Below the pieces are notes generated by a model, which made no database searches, had not been told where the DNA came from, and saw only the letters and a program-made list of their open reading frames with translations. From contig CAAETL010000229.1 of assembly GCA_900758955.1 (NCBI GenBank), forward strand, positions 1-13,266: 13,266 nucleotides of DNA, given 5' to 3'. The translations under genes and the position numbers were made by a program. Numbering within the stretch: the stretch's first letter is position 1; the number at the start of each line of letters is the position of its first letter. Below are positions 1 to 6,385 of the stretch, one piece after another. The stretch comes from an uncultured Oscillospiraceae bacterium. GTDB lineage: Bacteria; Bacillota; Clostridia; Oscillospirales; Oscillospiraceae.

Positions 1-185
1 ACCGAGAGAGTCCTCCCGGCGCCGGACTCTACGGAACAGTCTACCGTCACGTCGATGGTGTCGATGGTCAGCTCGTCCCCCTGTTACAACCTTTTCGCCA
101 AGACTACCCCAAAAAAGCCATTGTTCCCCCGATTGATTGTAAACCAGACGAAACAGTAGTCCCAAAGCCTGAAATTGTTTGGTAG
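1..185 (+). CDS. C-terminal end of an unrecognised protein (partial, enters from left edge)
   Basis: Frame 3 is open from the left edge (first full codon at position 3) to a TAG at 183-185, giving about 60 residues. The tail reads GAGLYGTVYRHVDG near its start and ends in a proline- and valine-rich stretch with VPPIDCKPDE and PKPEIVW. The codon choices resemble those of the other genes here and the composition looks like a real, possibly low-complexity C-terminus. I do not recognise the family and do not assign a function. The start lies outside the window. A minus-strand reading frame (550 to 104) overlaps its last 82 bases in a convergent arrangement, so at most one of the two is likely to be real in that overlap. 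Confidence is moderate because only a short part is visible. Confidence 0.45.
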   Translation, partial: RESPPGAGLYGTVYRHVDGVDGQLVPLLQPFRQDYPKKAIVPPIDCKPDETVVPKPEIVW

Positions 186-636
186 GCAGAATTAAAGATT
201 CCGTTTCTCCAAACTGCAAATGCCTCCAAGGATGAATTTATAAATTTAGCGATGTTTTCATAATAAATTGCAGACATTTTCCCTGTATTATGAATGACAT
301 TTTGGGATGTTTCGTACACCGGCGTAGTCACCCCCGATGTGTAAGCATCTGCCGCCACGGCAGACCCTTTGGCCATTGAGAGTAATGATTGTAAACGAAT
401 GATGTCATTGCCGTTACAATCTGGCACACGTTCTCTTTCGAGCGCGCAAACATTTGCTCCAAAGCTCCAAACGGGTCTACGCATAGTTCTACCGCGTATG
501 CCAAAGAAGGGGCAAGCGCAGTTCAAACGCCCCCTGAAGGATAGGTGCAAAATCTAGAATAGACTCCTCTACCCCGGCTAATTCCGGAACTAAAGACTCC
601 TGTAAATTCCACTCCGGAAACTAGTAACAAAAATTT

Positions 637-667
637 GCTGTATCCCTGGCAGCGCAACGGATACAGC
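637..667 (-). terminator. Possible rho-independent terminator for minus-strand transcription
   Basis: GCTGTATCC (637-645) and GGATACAGC (659-667) form a perfect 9-bp stem with a 13-nt loop. Read on the minus strand, the stem is followed by AAATTTTTG, a short U-run after three A's, as expected for a weak intrinsic terminator downstream of the minus-strand gene that ends at 787. The distance from that gene (about 120 bases) and the interrupted U-run lower the confidence. Confidence 0.35.
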
Positions 668-748
668 GTCCTATGCAGTTAATCCTGATACCTGGTGAAA
701 GGACGGAAACAATTCCTCGCCCTGTCCTTTCCTGCGATTAATACATAT

Positions 749-783
749 AGACGACTCCAAAAGGTTCTCTTTGGGAGTCGTCT
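749..783 (-). terminator. Hairpin directly after the DHFR-family gene, likely transcript end
   Basis: AGACGACTCC (749-758) pairs perfectly with GGAGTCGTCT (774-783), and the stem can extend by a few A-T pairs past one mismatch. It begins 3 bases beyond the stop of the minus-strand gene at 787. It lacks a proper U-tract on either strand, so it may stabilise the 3' end or act together with the hairpin at 637-667. Confidence 0.5.
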
Positions 784-786
784 ATG

Positions 787-1353
787 TCAATTACTTTCGT
801 ATCCAGTTCCAGTTACGCACCTATTTCGTCGCCGAAACACCAAATCTGTGATGCCATTATACGAACGGGTTGAGATTAGCTGCAAATCCGTCTCCTCCGG
901 GTGTTTGGAAAACAACCGGATACCATTCCCTAGAATGGTGGGAATGATCGAAATGCAGAACACATCAATGAGTCCCAGCGCTAAAAACTGATTGACGACG
1001 CTGGCGCCGCCACACAGCCAAATATCTTTTCCGCTCTGGCTTTTCAGCTCACTGATTAGCTCCTGGATATCCCCGTCCGTAAAGATAATATCGTCCGTGG
1101 AAGCAGGCGCTTTATGGGTCAGAACATAGCTCTTCTTCCCACTGTACACCCAGGAATCGGGAAACAGCTCCGTTACAATTTGATGATACGTCTGATAGCC
1201 TAAAATTACCGTGTCAATTGTGTCCATAAACCCGGGATAGCTCCCTGGATTTTCTGGATCGCTCCCATCTCCGGCGAGCCATGCGACGCCGCCGTGTTTG
1301 TCTGCAAGGTATCCATCCAAGCTCATGGCGATGTATAAGACAACTTTTCTCAT
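787..1353 (-). CDS. Dihydrofolate reductase fold protein (RibD C-terminal-like, YwjB/YyaP type)
   Basis: 188 residues. It belongs to the dihydrofolate-reductase/RibD C-terminal superfamily of small NADPH-dependent reductases, whose substrates are mostly unknown; true folate reduction should not be assumed. Family signatures are an N-terminal strand with SLDGYLAD (residues 11-18), LGYQTY (51-56) in place of the usual MGRKTYE, KKSYVLT (73-79), the nucleotide-binding IWLCGGASVV (111-120), IIPTILGNGIRLF (136-148), and a final strand YNGITDLVFRRR (165-176). The ATG at 1351-1353 has a strong GGAGG 7 bases upstream. Most relatives stop soon after the last strand. This one has 12 extra residues (NRCVTGTGYESN) with no evident structure. 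It stands alone, divergent from the DUF554 gene, and a hairpin follows its stop. Confidence 0.88.
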   Translation of the reverse strand: MRKVVLYIAMSLDGYLADKHGGVAWLAGDGSDPENPGSYPGFMDTIDTVILGYQTYHQIVTELFPDSWVYSGKKSYVLTHKAPASTDDIIFTDGDIQELISELKSQSGKDIWLCGGASVVNQFLALGLIDVFCISIIPTILGNGIRLFSKHPEETDLQLISTRSYNGITDLVFRRRNRCVTGTGYESN

Positions 1354-1467
1354 GATAACTCCTCCCCCTTATTCACAGTACTTATCGTATCCAACTGGTG
1401 ATCGTCTATCCCCTCCCTTTACATTTACAAAGCGCAGAAAATTTCACGGCTTACGACCATTTCACTA

Positions 1468-1496
1468 TTGCATATGGGAAACGCATATGTTAAAAT
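1468..1496 (+). promoter_or_regulatory. Candidate sigma-A promoter for the DUF554 gene, with a repeat in its spacer
   Basis: TTGCAT (1468-1473) and TAAAAT (1491-1496) are separated by 17 bp. They lie about 50 bases before the ATG at 1548. The spacer contains GCATATG twice (1470-1476 and 1483-1489); since CATATG is self-complementary this makes both a direct and an inverted repeat. It could be an operator, or simply chance in an AT-rich stretch. Confidence 0.4.
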
Positions 1497-1547
1497 GTCA
1501 TACTTTTTGGACAAGTTCCAATCTGAAAAAGTTGGGAGGTAAACAGT

Positions 1548-2252
1548 ATGATTCCAAAGGGAGTTATCATCGATTGCTGCTGTGTTTTATTTGGCACAAA
1601 TCTCGGCAGCATTCTGAAAGAGCGGGTGCCCGTGAGAATCAAAGGGCCGATGAACGTCATTTTTGGGATTGCCGCGATTGCAATCGGTATCACATCACTG
1701 CTTAAATTGCATTCTCTGCCGGCGGTGATCCTCGCCTTAATTTTAGGCGCTTTAATAGGAGAACTCATCAATCTGGATTGGAAGGTGAAATCCCTATTTC
1801 ATACCGTGTTAACGAAACTGCGCTTTCAAATCCATGGTGACTATGACGAGTACATGCGTTTTTACCTGATCGTCGCCGTAACGTTTTGCGCAAGTGGAAC
1901 CAACATTTTCGGCGCGATCAACGAGGGCATGTCCGGTGACATGACGATCTTGCTTTCCAAGGCGGTGATGGATATCTTCGCCGCCACCATTTTTGCCACC
2001 ACATTAGGCAGAGCAATGAATTTCATTGTATTGCCTCAATTTATAATCCTGAGCGCCTGCTTCTACGCCGCCCAGTTTATTATGTCAGTGACAACGCCGG
2101 CGATGCTAAATGATTTTGTCGCGGTGGGAGGACTTCTTACCTTAGTCTTGGGTCTGAGCATCGCGCAAATCAAAGAAATTAGCGCCGTAAACCTTTTACC
2201 CTCTCTGTTACTGGTTTGGCCATGCTCCTGGCTATTCAGTTTTATTTCTTAA
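1548..2252 (+). CDS. DUF554 family integral membrane protein (YdfK/YqgA-like)
   Basis: 234 residues, the usual length for DUF554. The protein is almost entirely hydrophobic, with about seven membrane segments, roughly residues 5-22, 36-52, 57-75, 103-122, 140-158, 162-180 and 190-207, plus a last one at 213-232. Family features visible are the N-terminal IIDCCCVLFGTNLGSIL, a glycine-rich GALIGELINLD (67-77), the central FCASGTNIFGAI (113-124) matching the family's conserved GSMAIxGSI-like segment, SKAVMDIFAATIFAT (137-151) and a final NLLPSLLL (215-222). The function of the family is unknown; transport is a common guess. GGGAGG stands 8-9 bases before the ATG. It appears to be a single-gene unit with its own candidate promoter. 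Confidence 0.9.
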   Translation: MIPKGVIIDCCCVLFGTNLGSILKERVPVRIKGPMNVIFGIAAIAIGITSLLKLHSLPAVILALILGALIGELINLDWKVKSLFHTVLTKLRFQIHGDYDEYMRFYLIVAVTFCASGTNIFGAINEGMSGDMTILLSKAVMDIFAATIFATTLGRAMNFIVLPQFIILSACFYAAQFIMSVTTPAMLNDFVAVGGLLTLVLGLSIAQIKEISAVNLLPSLLLVWPCSWLFSFIS

Positions 2253-2289
2253 ATACATACAAAATCTTGTGCATTTTTCTCCTTTTCTC

Positions 2290-2318
2290 TTGACGCCCCT
2301 TCTTCACGAGACTACAGT
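2290..2318 (+). promoter_or_regulatory. Candidate promoter for the GNAT gene
   Basis: TTGACG (2290-2295), a 17-bp spacer and TACAGT (2313-2318) sit about 55 bases upstream of the acetyltransferase start. The -35 matches five of six consensus bases and the -10 four of six. TATAAA at 2324-2329 lies too far from this -35 to be used with it. Confidence 0.4.
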
Positions 2319-2373
2319 AAAGATATAAATGAAGAAGCAGGGGATCTTCCGTCCATAGTATAGGAGATGCATC

Positions 2374-2853
2374 ATGGAAATTCGCAGAGCTACCATTGAG
2401 GACGTTCCCGACATTTACAGCTGCTGTGTGGCGTCGTTTCGAGAGTATATCTTACTGATTGGCAGAACCCCCGGCCCCATGCTGGAGGATTATTACGAGG
2501 GCGTACGCCGCCACCACACGTTCGTGATACCCTACGGTGACGCCATCGCAGGGTTTGCCTTGGTCAAAGACGGCGTGGGGGATTTTATGTGGTTAGATGT
2601 TTTGGCCGTATTTCCTAGTTTTTCAAACCGGGGCGCCGGGCAAGCTCTGATCGCCCACTGTGAAAATTTTATTCAACGCGCTGGCAAATCAGAGTGCCGC
2701 TTGTATACCCATGTGAAATACACCAAAGCACAAGCGATTTATTTGAGGCGCGGGTATGAGATATACGATCGAATTCTGGAAGACGGATTTGATCGATACT
2801 ACATGCGAAAACGCTTATGCAAACATAGTAATTCAGAAGCTGCGTTGTCATAA
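2374..2853 (+). CDS. GNAT-family N-acetyltransferase
   Basis: 159 residues, one GNAT domain. It is predicted to transfer an acetyl group from acetyl-CoA to an amine of a small molecule or a protein; the substrate cannot be told. Visible are the N-terminal IRRATIEDVPDIYSC typical of the first strand and helix, motif A with LDVLAVFPSFSNRGAGQAL (74-92) containing the acetyl-CoA pyrophosphate loop RGAGQA (86-91), and motif B with LYTHVKYTKAQAIYLRRGY (110-128), where the Y/RRGY ending is the common GNAT signature. GGAG lies 8 bases before the ATG, and a candidate promoter precedes it. It appears monocistronic, with a strong terminator about 130 bases downstream. Its codon use is less GC-biased at third positions than that of the NAD genes, which may hint at a separate origin. 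Confidence 0.9.
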   Translation: MEIRRATIEDVPDIYSCCVASFREYILLIGRTPGPMLEDYYEGVRRHHTFVIPYGDAIAGFALVKDGVGDFMWLDVLAVFPSFSNRGAGQALIAHCENFIQRAGKSECRLYTHVKYTKAQAIYLRRGYEIYDRILEDGFDRYYMRKRLCKHSNSEAALS

Positions 2854-2933
2854 AACGACGTGAAGCATACCCCAAAAGCGGTCTCCGCGTTTCATTTGGC
2901 CTGTTAAAAAGCAATATCACTGGCATTGGGGAG

Positions 2934-2951
2934 AAGGAAAAGCTTTTCCTT
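2934..2951. repeat. 18-bp perfect palindrome downstream of the GNAT gene
   Basis: Positions 2934-2942 (AAGGAAAAG) and 2943-2951 (CTTTTCCTT) form a gapless palindrome. It has no loop, so it is more likely a protein-binding site or a chance motif than an RNA hairpin. It lies between the GNAT stop and the terminator at 2983. Confidence 0.35.
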
Positions 2952-2982
2952 CCGGACGTCACGCAACCATGCCACAACAGAT

Positions 2983-3027
2983 AGATAAGACGGACTGTCA
3001 GCGTTTGACAGTCCGTCTTATCTTTTT
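2983..3027 (+). terminator. Strong rho-independent terminator
   Basis: An 18-bp perfect stem (2983-3000 with 3006-3023), a 5-nt loop GCGTT, and a TTTTT run at 3023-3027. It ends the GNAT transcript and insulates the following lipoprotein operon. The minus-strand side lacks a U-run, so it works mainly in the plus direction. Confidence 0.92.
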
Positions 3028-3144
3028 AAATAATCAGTGAAATTATTTCACGAATTTTTAACTTCATTTTGAGTTGAGCCGTTATGATTAGTGCAACAGG
3101 AAAATTAATATTAGCCCCAATTTGCATCATAGGAGGCGTCTATC

Positions 3145-3627
3145 ATGAAGCGAAACCTGATTTATTGCACTCTCATCCCTCTGATTCTGTTGATACTGAT
3201 GGGGATCTCCGCCTGTTCAGCCGAGATAAATTCTGCGGATGATGCGCAGTCCGTATCTGAGACACTGACCATTGTCTCAACCTTTTTTCAGGAAAACGGG
3301 CGGCCTCTTGGTGAGAACACCGTCCAGATTTCCAACAAAAACAATCAAAACACCTATTTATTAAGTGAGGACGGCGCCCTGCGGGTAGCAAATGTTCCTC
3401 GGGAGAGCGATCTGACCTTCACGCTGTTGGATGAAAACGAAAGGCGGTTGGGCAGCCTCTCCCTCCAGTTTGTAACAGGCGCTATCACCGACGCCAGCAC
3501 CGGATCGGAAAACCGCGGTCGCGTCACGGTAAAAAATGACGTAGAAGAGGTCAATCTCATTTTTACCCTCATGGAAAACGGCGGCATGCAATGCGCCCTT
3601 GATCTTACCGAATATCTGGAGACGTGA
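3145..3627 (+). CDS. Small secreted lipoprotein, beta-rich, first gene of the alarmone/two-component operon
   Basis: 160 residues. Residues 1-23 are a type II signal peptide: MKRN, a hydrophobic core LIPLILLILMG, then the lipobox ISAC with the lipidated Cys24. The mature part should be anchored to the outer face of the membrane. After a short Ser/Asp-rich linker comes a domain of about 120 residues whose alternating pattern (FQENGRPLGENTVQISN, TYLLSEDGALRVANVPR, LTFTLLDENERRLGSLSLQF) resembles a carboxypeptidase-regulatory-like or prealbumin-like beta-sandwich. The match is by pattern only. AGGAGG precedes the ATG by 8 bases. A synthetase gene starts 73 bases downstream after a small hairpin. 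The position at the head of an operon with a sensor kinase suggests a role as ligand-binding or accessory partner of that kinase, which is inference. No catalytic motif is visible. Confidence 0.85.
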   Translation: MKRNLIYCTLIPLILLILMGISACSAEINSADDAQSVSETLTIVSTFFQENGRPLGENTVQISNKNNQNTYLLSEDGALRVANVPRESDLTFTLLDENERRLGSLSLQFVTGAITDASTGSENRGRVTVKNDVEEVNLIFTLMENGGMQCALDLTEYLET

Positions 3628-3661
3628 GACAGTTTCACATCGGCGCCGAAGAGAAAATAAC

Positions 3662-3680
3662 CGGCTATGGGTTATAGCCG
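3662..3680 (+). other. Intergenic hairpin before the alarmone synthetase gene
   Basis: CGGCTAT (3662-3668) and ATAGCCG (3674-3680) form a 7-bp perfect stem with loop GGGTT, ending 6 bases before the AGGAGG of the next gene. GGGT (3669-3672) could instead pair with ACCC (3682-3685). There is no U-run, so it is not a terminator. It may affect mRNA processing or the ratio of lipoprotein to synthetase. Confidence 0.45.
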
Positions 3681-3700
3681 TACCCTAGGAGGTTTTACAG

Positions 3701-4363
3701 ATGGACAGATTTCTTCCTGACTACACTGCCGCAGAGCAAGATTTTTATGGTGACTCCCTAATTTTGTTGGAGGGGATTCTCTCAGAATTCCTCTCTTGCC
3801 TGGATATGATCCGCCGCTACCAAATCAGCCGTGGGAAACGCGACCCCGTTTCATCCTTAATCTGCCGCATCAAAAGCGCCCGCAGCATGCAGGAAAAATT
3901 GCAACGACAGGGACTCCCCCTGACGGTGGGTCATGCGCTTCACAACGTATATGATGCGGCGGGCGTCCGGATCATCTGCCCCTTTGTGGACGATATTGAC
4001 ATTGTGGCGGAATTGATCCGTGGAATTCCCGGGGTAACCATTCTTCAGGAAAAGGACTACATCCGCCACCCAAAGCCAAACGGCTATCAAAGCTACCACA
4101 TGATTCTATCTCTCCCCCTCCGTTTCTTAGCGGAAGCGCCAGCGGAACCGGTTTGGCTGGAACTGCAAATTCGTACCATTGCCATGGACTGTTGGGCCAG
4201 CATTGAGCACCAACTAAAATACAAGAAAACACTTGCCAATCAGGCCCTCATTATCGAGGAGCTAACGCGCTGCGCCCATGAAATCGCGTCTACAGACCTC
4301 TCTCTTCAGACCATCCGGGACCTTGTCATGGACTCTGGCAAAGAGGAGGCGTTCACTCAATGA
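3701..4363 (+). CDS. Small alarmone synthetase (RelA/SpoT nucleotidyltransferase domain, GTP pyrophosphokinase)
   Basis: 220 residues, a stand-alone synthetase of the RelP/RelQ (YwaC/YjbM) type, without the HD hydrolase or the TGS/ACT domains of long Rel proteins. It should transfer pyrophosphate from ATP to GTP or GDP, making (p)ppGpp in the cytosol. Motifs in order: RIKSARSMQEKL (56-67), DAAGVRI (85-91), KDYIRHPKPNGYQSYH (118-133) with the G-loop tyrosine Y129 that stacks on the guanine, and ELQIRTIAMDCWASIEHQLKYK (154-175) with the Mg-binding glutamate E154 and the IRT and EH signatures. All key residues appear present. The ATG has AGGAGG 8 bases upstream. The stop overlaps the response regulator start (ATGA at 4360-4363), so translation is probably coupled. 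The genetic link to a sensor kinase suggests that alarmone synthesis and this two-component pair share regulation. Confidence 0.93.
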   Translation: MDRFLPDYTAAEQDFYGDSLILLEGILSEFLSCLDMIRRYQISRGKRDPVSSLICRIKSARSMQEKLQRQGLPLTVGHALHNVYDAAGVRIICPFVDDIDIVAELIRGIPGVTILQEKDYIRHPKPNGYQSYHMILSLPLRFLAEAPAEPVWLELQIRTIAMDCWASIEHQLKYKKTLANQALIIEELTRCAHEIASTDLSLQTIRDLVMDSGKEEAFTQ

Positions 4364-5034
4364 GAATTTTAATTGCCGACGATGAACAGGATATGACCAG
4401 CGCCCTAGAGGCCCTGCTGAAGCGGGATCACTACTCTGTAGATGTGGTCCACGACGGCCAGGATGCCCTGGACTATGGACTCTCTGAGCTGTATGACTGT
4501 ATTGTTCTGGATATCATGATGCCCAAACGGGACGGGTTAGAGGTCCTGCAACTGCTGCGGGAGCTGGGCATCACCACCCCCATTTTACTGCTCACGGCCA
4601 AAAGCCAAGTCGGCGACCGGATCAACGGCCTGGACAACGGGGCGGACGACTACCTGCCCAAGCCCTTCGCGGTGGGAGAATTTTTGGCCCGCGTGCGGGC
4701 CCTGACCCGGCGGGGCAGCGCCTATACCCCCAGCTTGCTCACAGCGGGCAATCTCACCTTAGATCGGCCCACCTTTGAGCTGTCCTGCGGCGACCATTGC
4801 GTTCGCCTGGGGAATAAGGAATTTCAAATGCTGGAACTGCTGTTTCGCCAGCAGGGACGGTTCATTTCCACCGAACAATTCATGGAACGAATCTGGGGGT
4901 ACGAAAGCCAGGCGGAAATCAATGTCGTGTGGGCCTATGTCTCCTATCTCCGCCGAAAATTGGAGGCCGTGGGCGCCGATCGAAAGATCTCTTTTCTCCG
5001 GGGCCGGGGCTATCAATTGGAGGGAACCCCATGA
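4360..5034 (+). CDS. OmpR/PhoB-family response regulator transcription factor
   Basis: 224 residues. The receiver domain (about 1-118) has the acidic pair D7-D8, the phospho-acceptor D51 in VLDIMMP, T79 and K101 in LPKPF. All five canonical residues are present, so it should be phosphorylated by the adjacent kinase. A winged-helix DNA-binding domain (about 128-222) follows, with LGNKEFQMLELLFRQ, the recognition-helix region AEINVVWAYVSYLRRKLE and the closing wing FLRGRGYQLE. The start overlaps the stop of the synthetase gene by ATGA. The stop overlaps the kinase start in the same way (5031-5034). Targets are unknown; autoregulation of the operon is common for this family but no binding repeat was identified upstream of 3145. 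Confidence 0.96.
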   Translation: MRILIADDEQDMTSALEALLKRDHYSVDVVHDGQDALDYGLSELYDCIVLDIMMPKRDGLEVLQLLRELGITTPILLLTAKSQVGDRINGLDNGADDYLPKPFAVGEFLARVRALTRRGSAYTPSLLTAGNLTLDRPTFELSCGDHCVRLGNKEFQMLELLFRQQGRFISTEQFMERIWGYESQAEINVVWAYVSYLRRKLEAVGADRKISFLRGRGYQLEGTP

Positions 5035-6293
5035 TACGCACGCTTCGCCGGAAATTCATTTTAATCGCCATGGTTTCCCTCATCGGTACCTTAACCATCA
5101 TTTGCGCCGCCATTGCAGGGAGCACCTATACAGGAATTACCGGACGAGCCGACAAAATGATTCAGCTTCTTCACCAAAACGAGGGGGAGGTCCCCGCACC
5201 GGATGGTCCCGACGAATCCATGGACCCGGCGCAGAAAGGCGGTTTACAGATCACCCGGGAGACGCCCTTTGAAACCCGCTACTGTATCGTCCGTCTGACA
5301 AAAAATAGAGAGGTCGCCCACGTTGACACCGAACACATCGCCGCCATGGACCGGCAGTCCATCATCGATCGGATTGGGGACATTCTCGAGGAGGGAACAA
5401 CTTCCGGCTATTCTGACTACTATCGATACCATGTTTTTTCAGAGTCTGACGGGGGCGCCACCATCATTGTCTTGGACTACTTTCAACAGCTTCAATCCTT
5501 TTACAATCTGCTGCGAGTAACCCTCATTGTCTCTATTCTCTGCGTATCCATTATGTTTGTGCTCCTATTTTTCCTTTCTAAAAAAGTGATCCGCCCCTTT
5601 GTGGAAAATCTGGAACGACAACGGCAATTCGTTACGGACGCCTCCCACGAACTGAAAACGCCGCTGGCCGTGTTATCGGCCAACGTGGGCCTGCTGGAGG
5701 AGATGTACGGCGGCAATAAGTGGTTTTCCAGCGCCCAATCACAGATTCTTCGGCTGGACAAGCTCATCAAAAGTCTCATTGAGCTGGCCCGCACGGAGGA
5801 GTCCATACCAGTGGAAGCCGTGTCCACCTTTTCCCTCAGTGAAATTGCGGAGGCCAATGTTGAGGCGTTTCAGTCCATGGCCGAAGCTGCCGGTAAACGG
5901 CTCTCCGGGCAAATCACTCCCAAGCTCACAATGCACGGCGTACCTGATAATCTGTTCCGCCTTTTTACCATACTCCTGGATAACGCCGTCAAGTACTGTG
6001 ATCCCGGCGGGACGATCGTCCTATCCCTCACAAACAAGGGGAACAACTTGCTTCTCACCATCTCCAATCCCTGTAAAGAATTGGACTCCGCTCAAATTCC
6101 ACGGTTTTTCGACCGCTTCTATCGAGCTGACTCCTCACGGTCCAGGGCCACCGGCGGGTACGGCATTGGACTTTCTACCGCCAAGGCCATTGTTTCCCGA
6201 CATCACGGTAGACTTTACGCCCGCTACCACAGTGGTGAGATCACCTTTACGGCCCTTTTTCCGGCCGCGGTACGGCGTGGGACTATTCTATAA
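5031..6293 (+). CDS. Sensor histidine kinase with two membrane segments
   Basis: 420 residues. The start is the ATG at 5031, with GGAGGG about 7 bases upstream and an ATGA overlap with the regulator; the frame is open further upstream but that part overlaps the regulator and has no support. Transmembrane segments lie at about 10-30 and 162-183, with an extracytoplasmic sensor region of about 130 residues between them that I do not recognise. Cytoplasmic parts: dimerisation helix with RQFVTDASHELKTPL and phospho-acceptor H206, an N box LLDNAVKY (N318), an F box RFFDRFYRADSSRSR (358-372) and a G2 box GGYGIGLSTAKAI (375-387). The usual DxGxG (G1) box is not recognisable; the corresponding place reads TISNPCKEL (343-351). 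This kinase should phosphorylate the response regulator encoded just before it. A large hairpin follows the stop. Confidence 0.95.
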   Translation: MIRTLRRKFILIAMVSLIGTLTIICAAIAGSTYTGITGRADKMIQLLHQNEGEVPAPDGPDESMDPAQKGGLQITRETPFETRYCIVRLTKNREVAHVDTEHIAAMDRQSIIDRIGDILEEGTTSGYSDYYRYHVFSESDGGATIIVLDYFQQLQSFYNLLRVTLIVSILCVSIMFVLLFFLSKKVIRPFVENLERQRQFVTDASHELKTPLAVLSANVGLLEEMYGGNKWFSSAQSQILRLDKLIKSLIELARTEESIPVEAVSTFSLSEIAEANVEAFQSMAEAAGKRLSGQITPKLTMHGVPDNLFRLFTILLDNAVKYCDPGGTIVLSLTNKGNNLLLTISNPCKELDSAQIPRFFDRFYRADSSRSRATGGYGIGLSTAKAIVSRHHGRLYARYHSGEITFTALFPAAVRRGTIL

Positions 6294-6295
6294 CC

Positions 6296-6345
6296 CAAGA
6301 CCAGGACCCGGGAGCGCCTTTCGATGCTCCCGGGTCCTGGTCTTG
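6296..6345. terminator. 20-bp perfect hairpin between convergent genes
   Basis: Positions 6296-6315 and 6326-6345 are perfectly complementary over 20 bp, with a 10-nt loop. It starts 3 bases after the kinase stop and ends 38 bases from the pcrA stop on the other strand. There is no U-tract on either side, so it may be a bidirectional 3'-end structure rather than a classical intrinsic terminator. Confidence 0.65.
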
Positions 6346-6352
6346 CTCCCCC

Positions 6353-6385
6353 ATTACCTTCGGTTTTGGACGGTAATCGTTTTTA
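6353..6385 (+). terminator. Possible second plus-strand terminator
   Basis: ATTACC (6353-6358) pairs with GGTAAT (6372-6377) around a 13-nt loop and is followed by CGTTTTTA. It is a weak stem with a fair U-run in the plus direction, touching the last codon of pcrA on the other strand. It could back up the 20-bp hairpin in stopping transcription of the kinase operon. Confidence 0.35.

Larger units (their letters stand above)
186..786. other. 600-base stretch without a convincing gene; inverted repeats and possible gene remnants
   Basis: No reading frame here has both a good ribosome binding site and a recognisable product. A minus-strand frame (550 to 104, TTG start, 148 codons) has a protein-like middle (SAIYYENIAKFINSS) but no well-placed Shine-Dalgarno at any of its starts. 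It may be a remnant or a small unknown gene. The stretch holds several inverted repeats: 257-265 with 286-294 (9 bp), 637-645 with 659-667 (9 bp), 697-704 with 724-731 (8 bp) and 749-758 with 774-783 (10 bp). It also holds an imperfect direct duplication in which AGACTCCT at 561-568 recurs at 594-601, each followed by AATTCC and GGAA..CTA. It looks like a decayed junction between older gene blocks. Confidence 0.5.

Noticed and set aside
104..550. 148-codon minus-strand frame with protein-like composition
   Set aside because: Only a TTG start with a badly spaced SD, no recognised family, and it overlaps the plus-strand tail; kept as a possibility in the description of the region, not as a gene.
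4775..5272. 165-codon plus-strand frame across the regulator and kinase
   Set aside because: Out-of-frame shadow over two well-supported genes; its composition is typical of a frame shift of GC-rich coding sequence.
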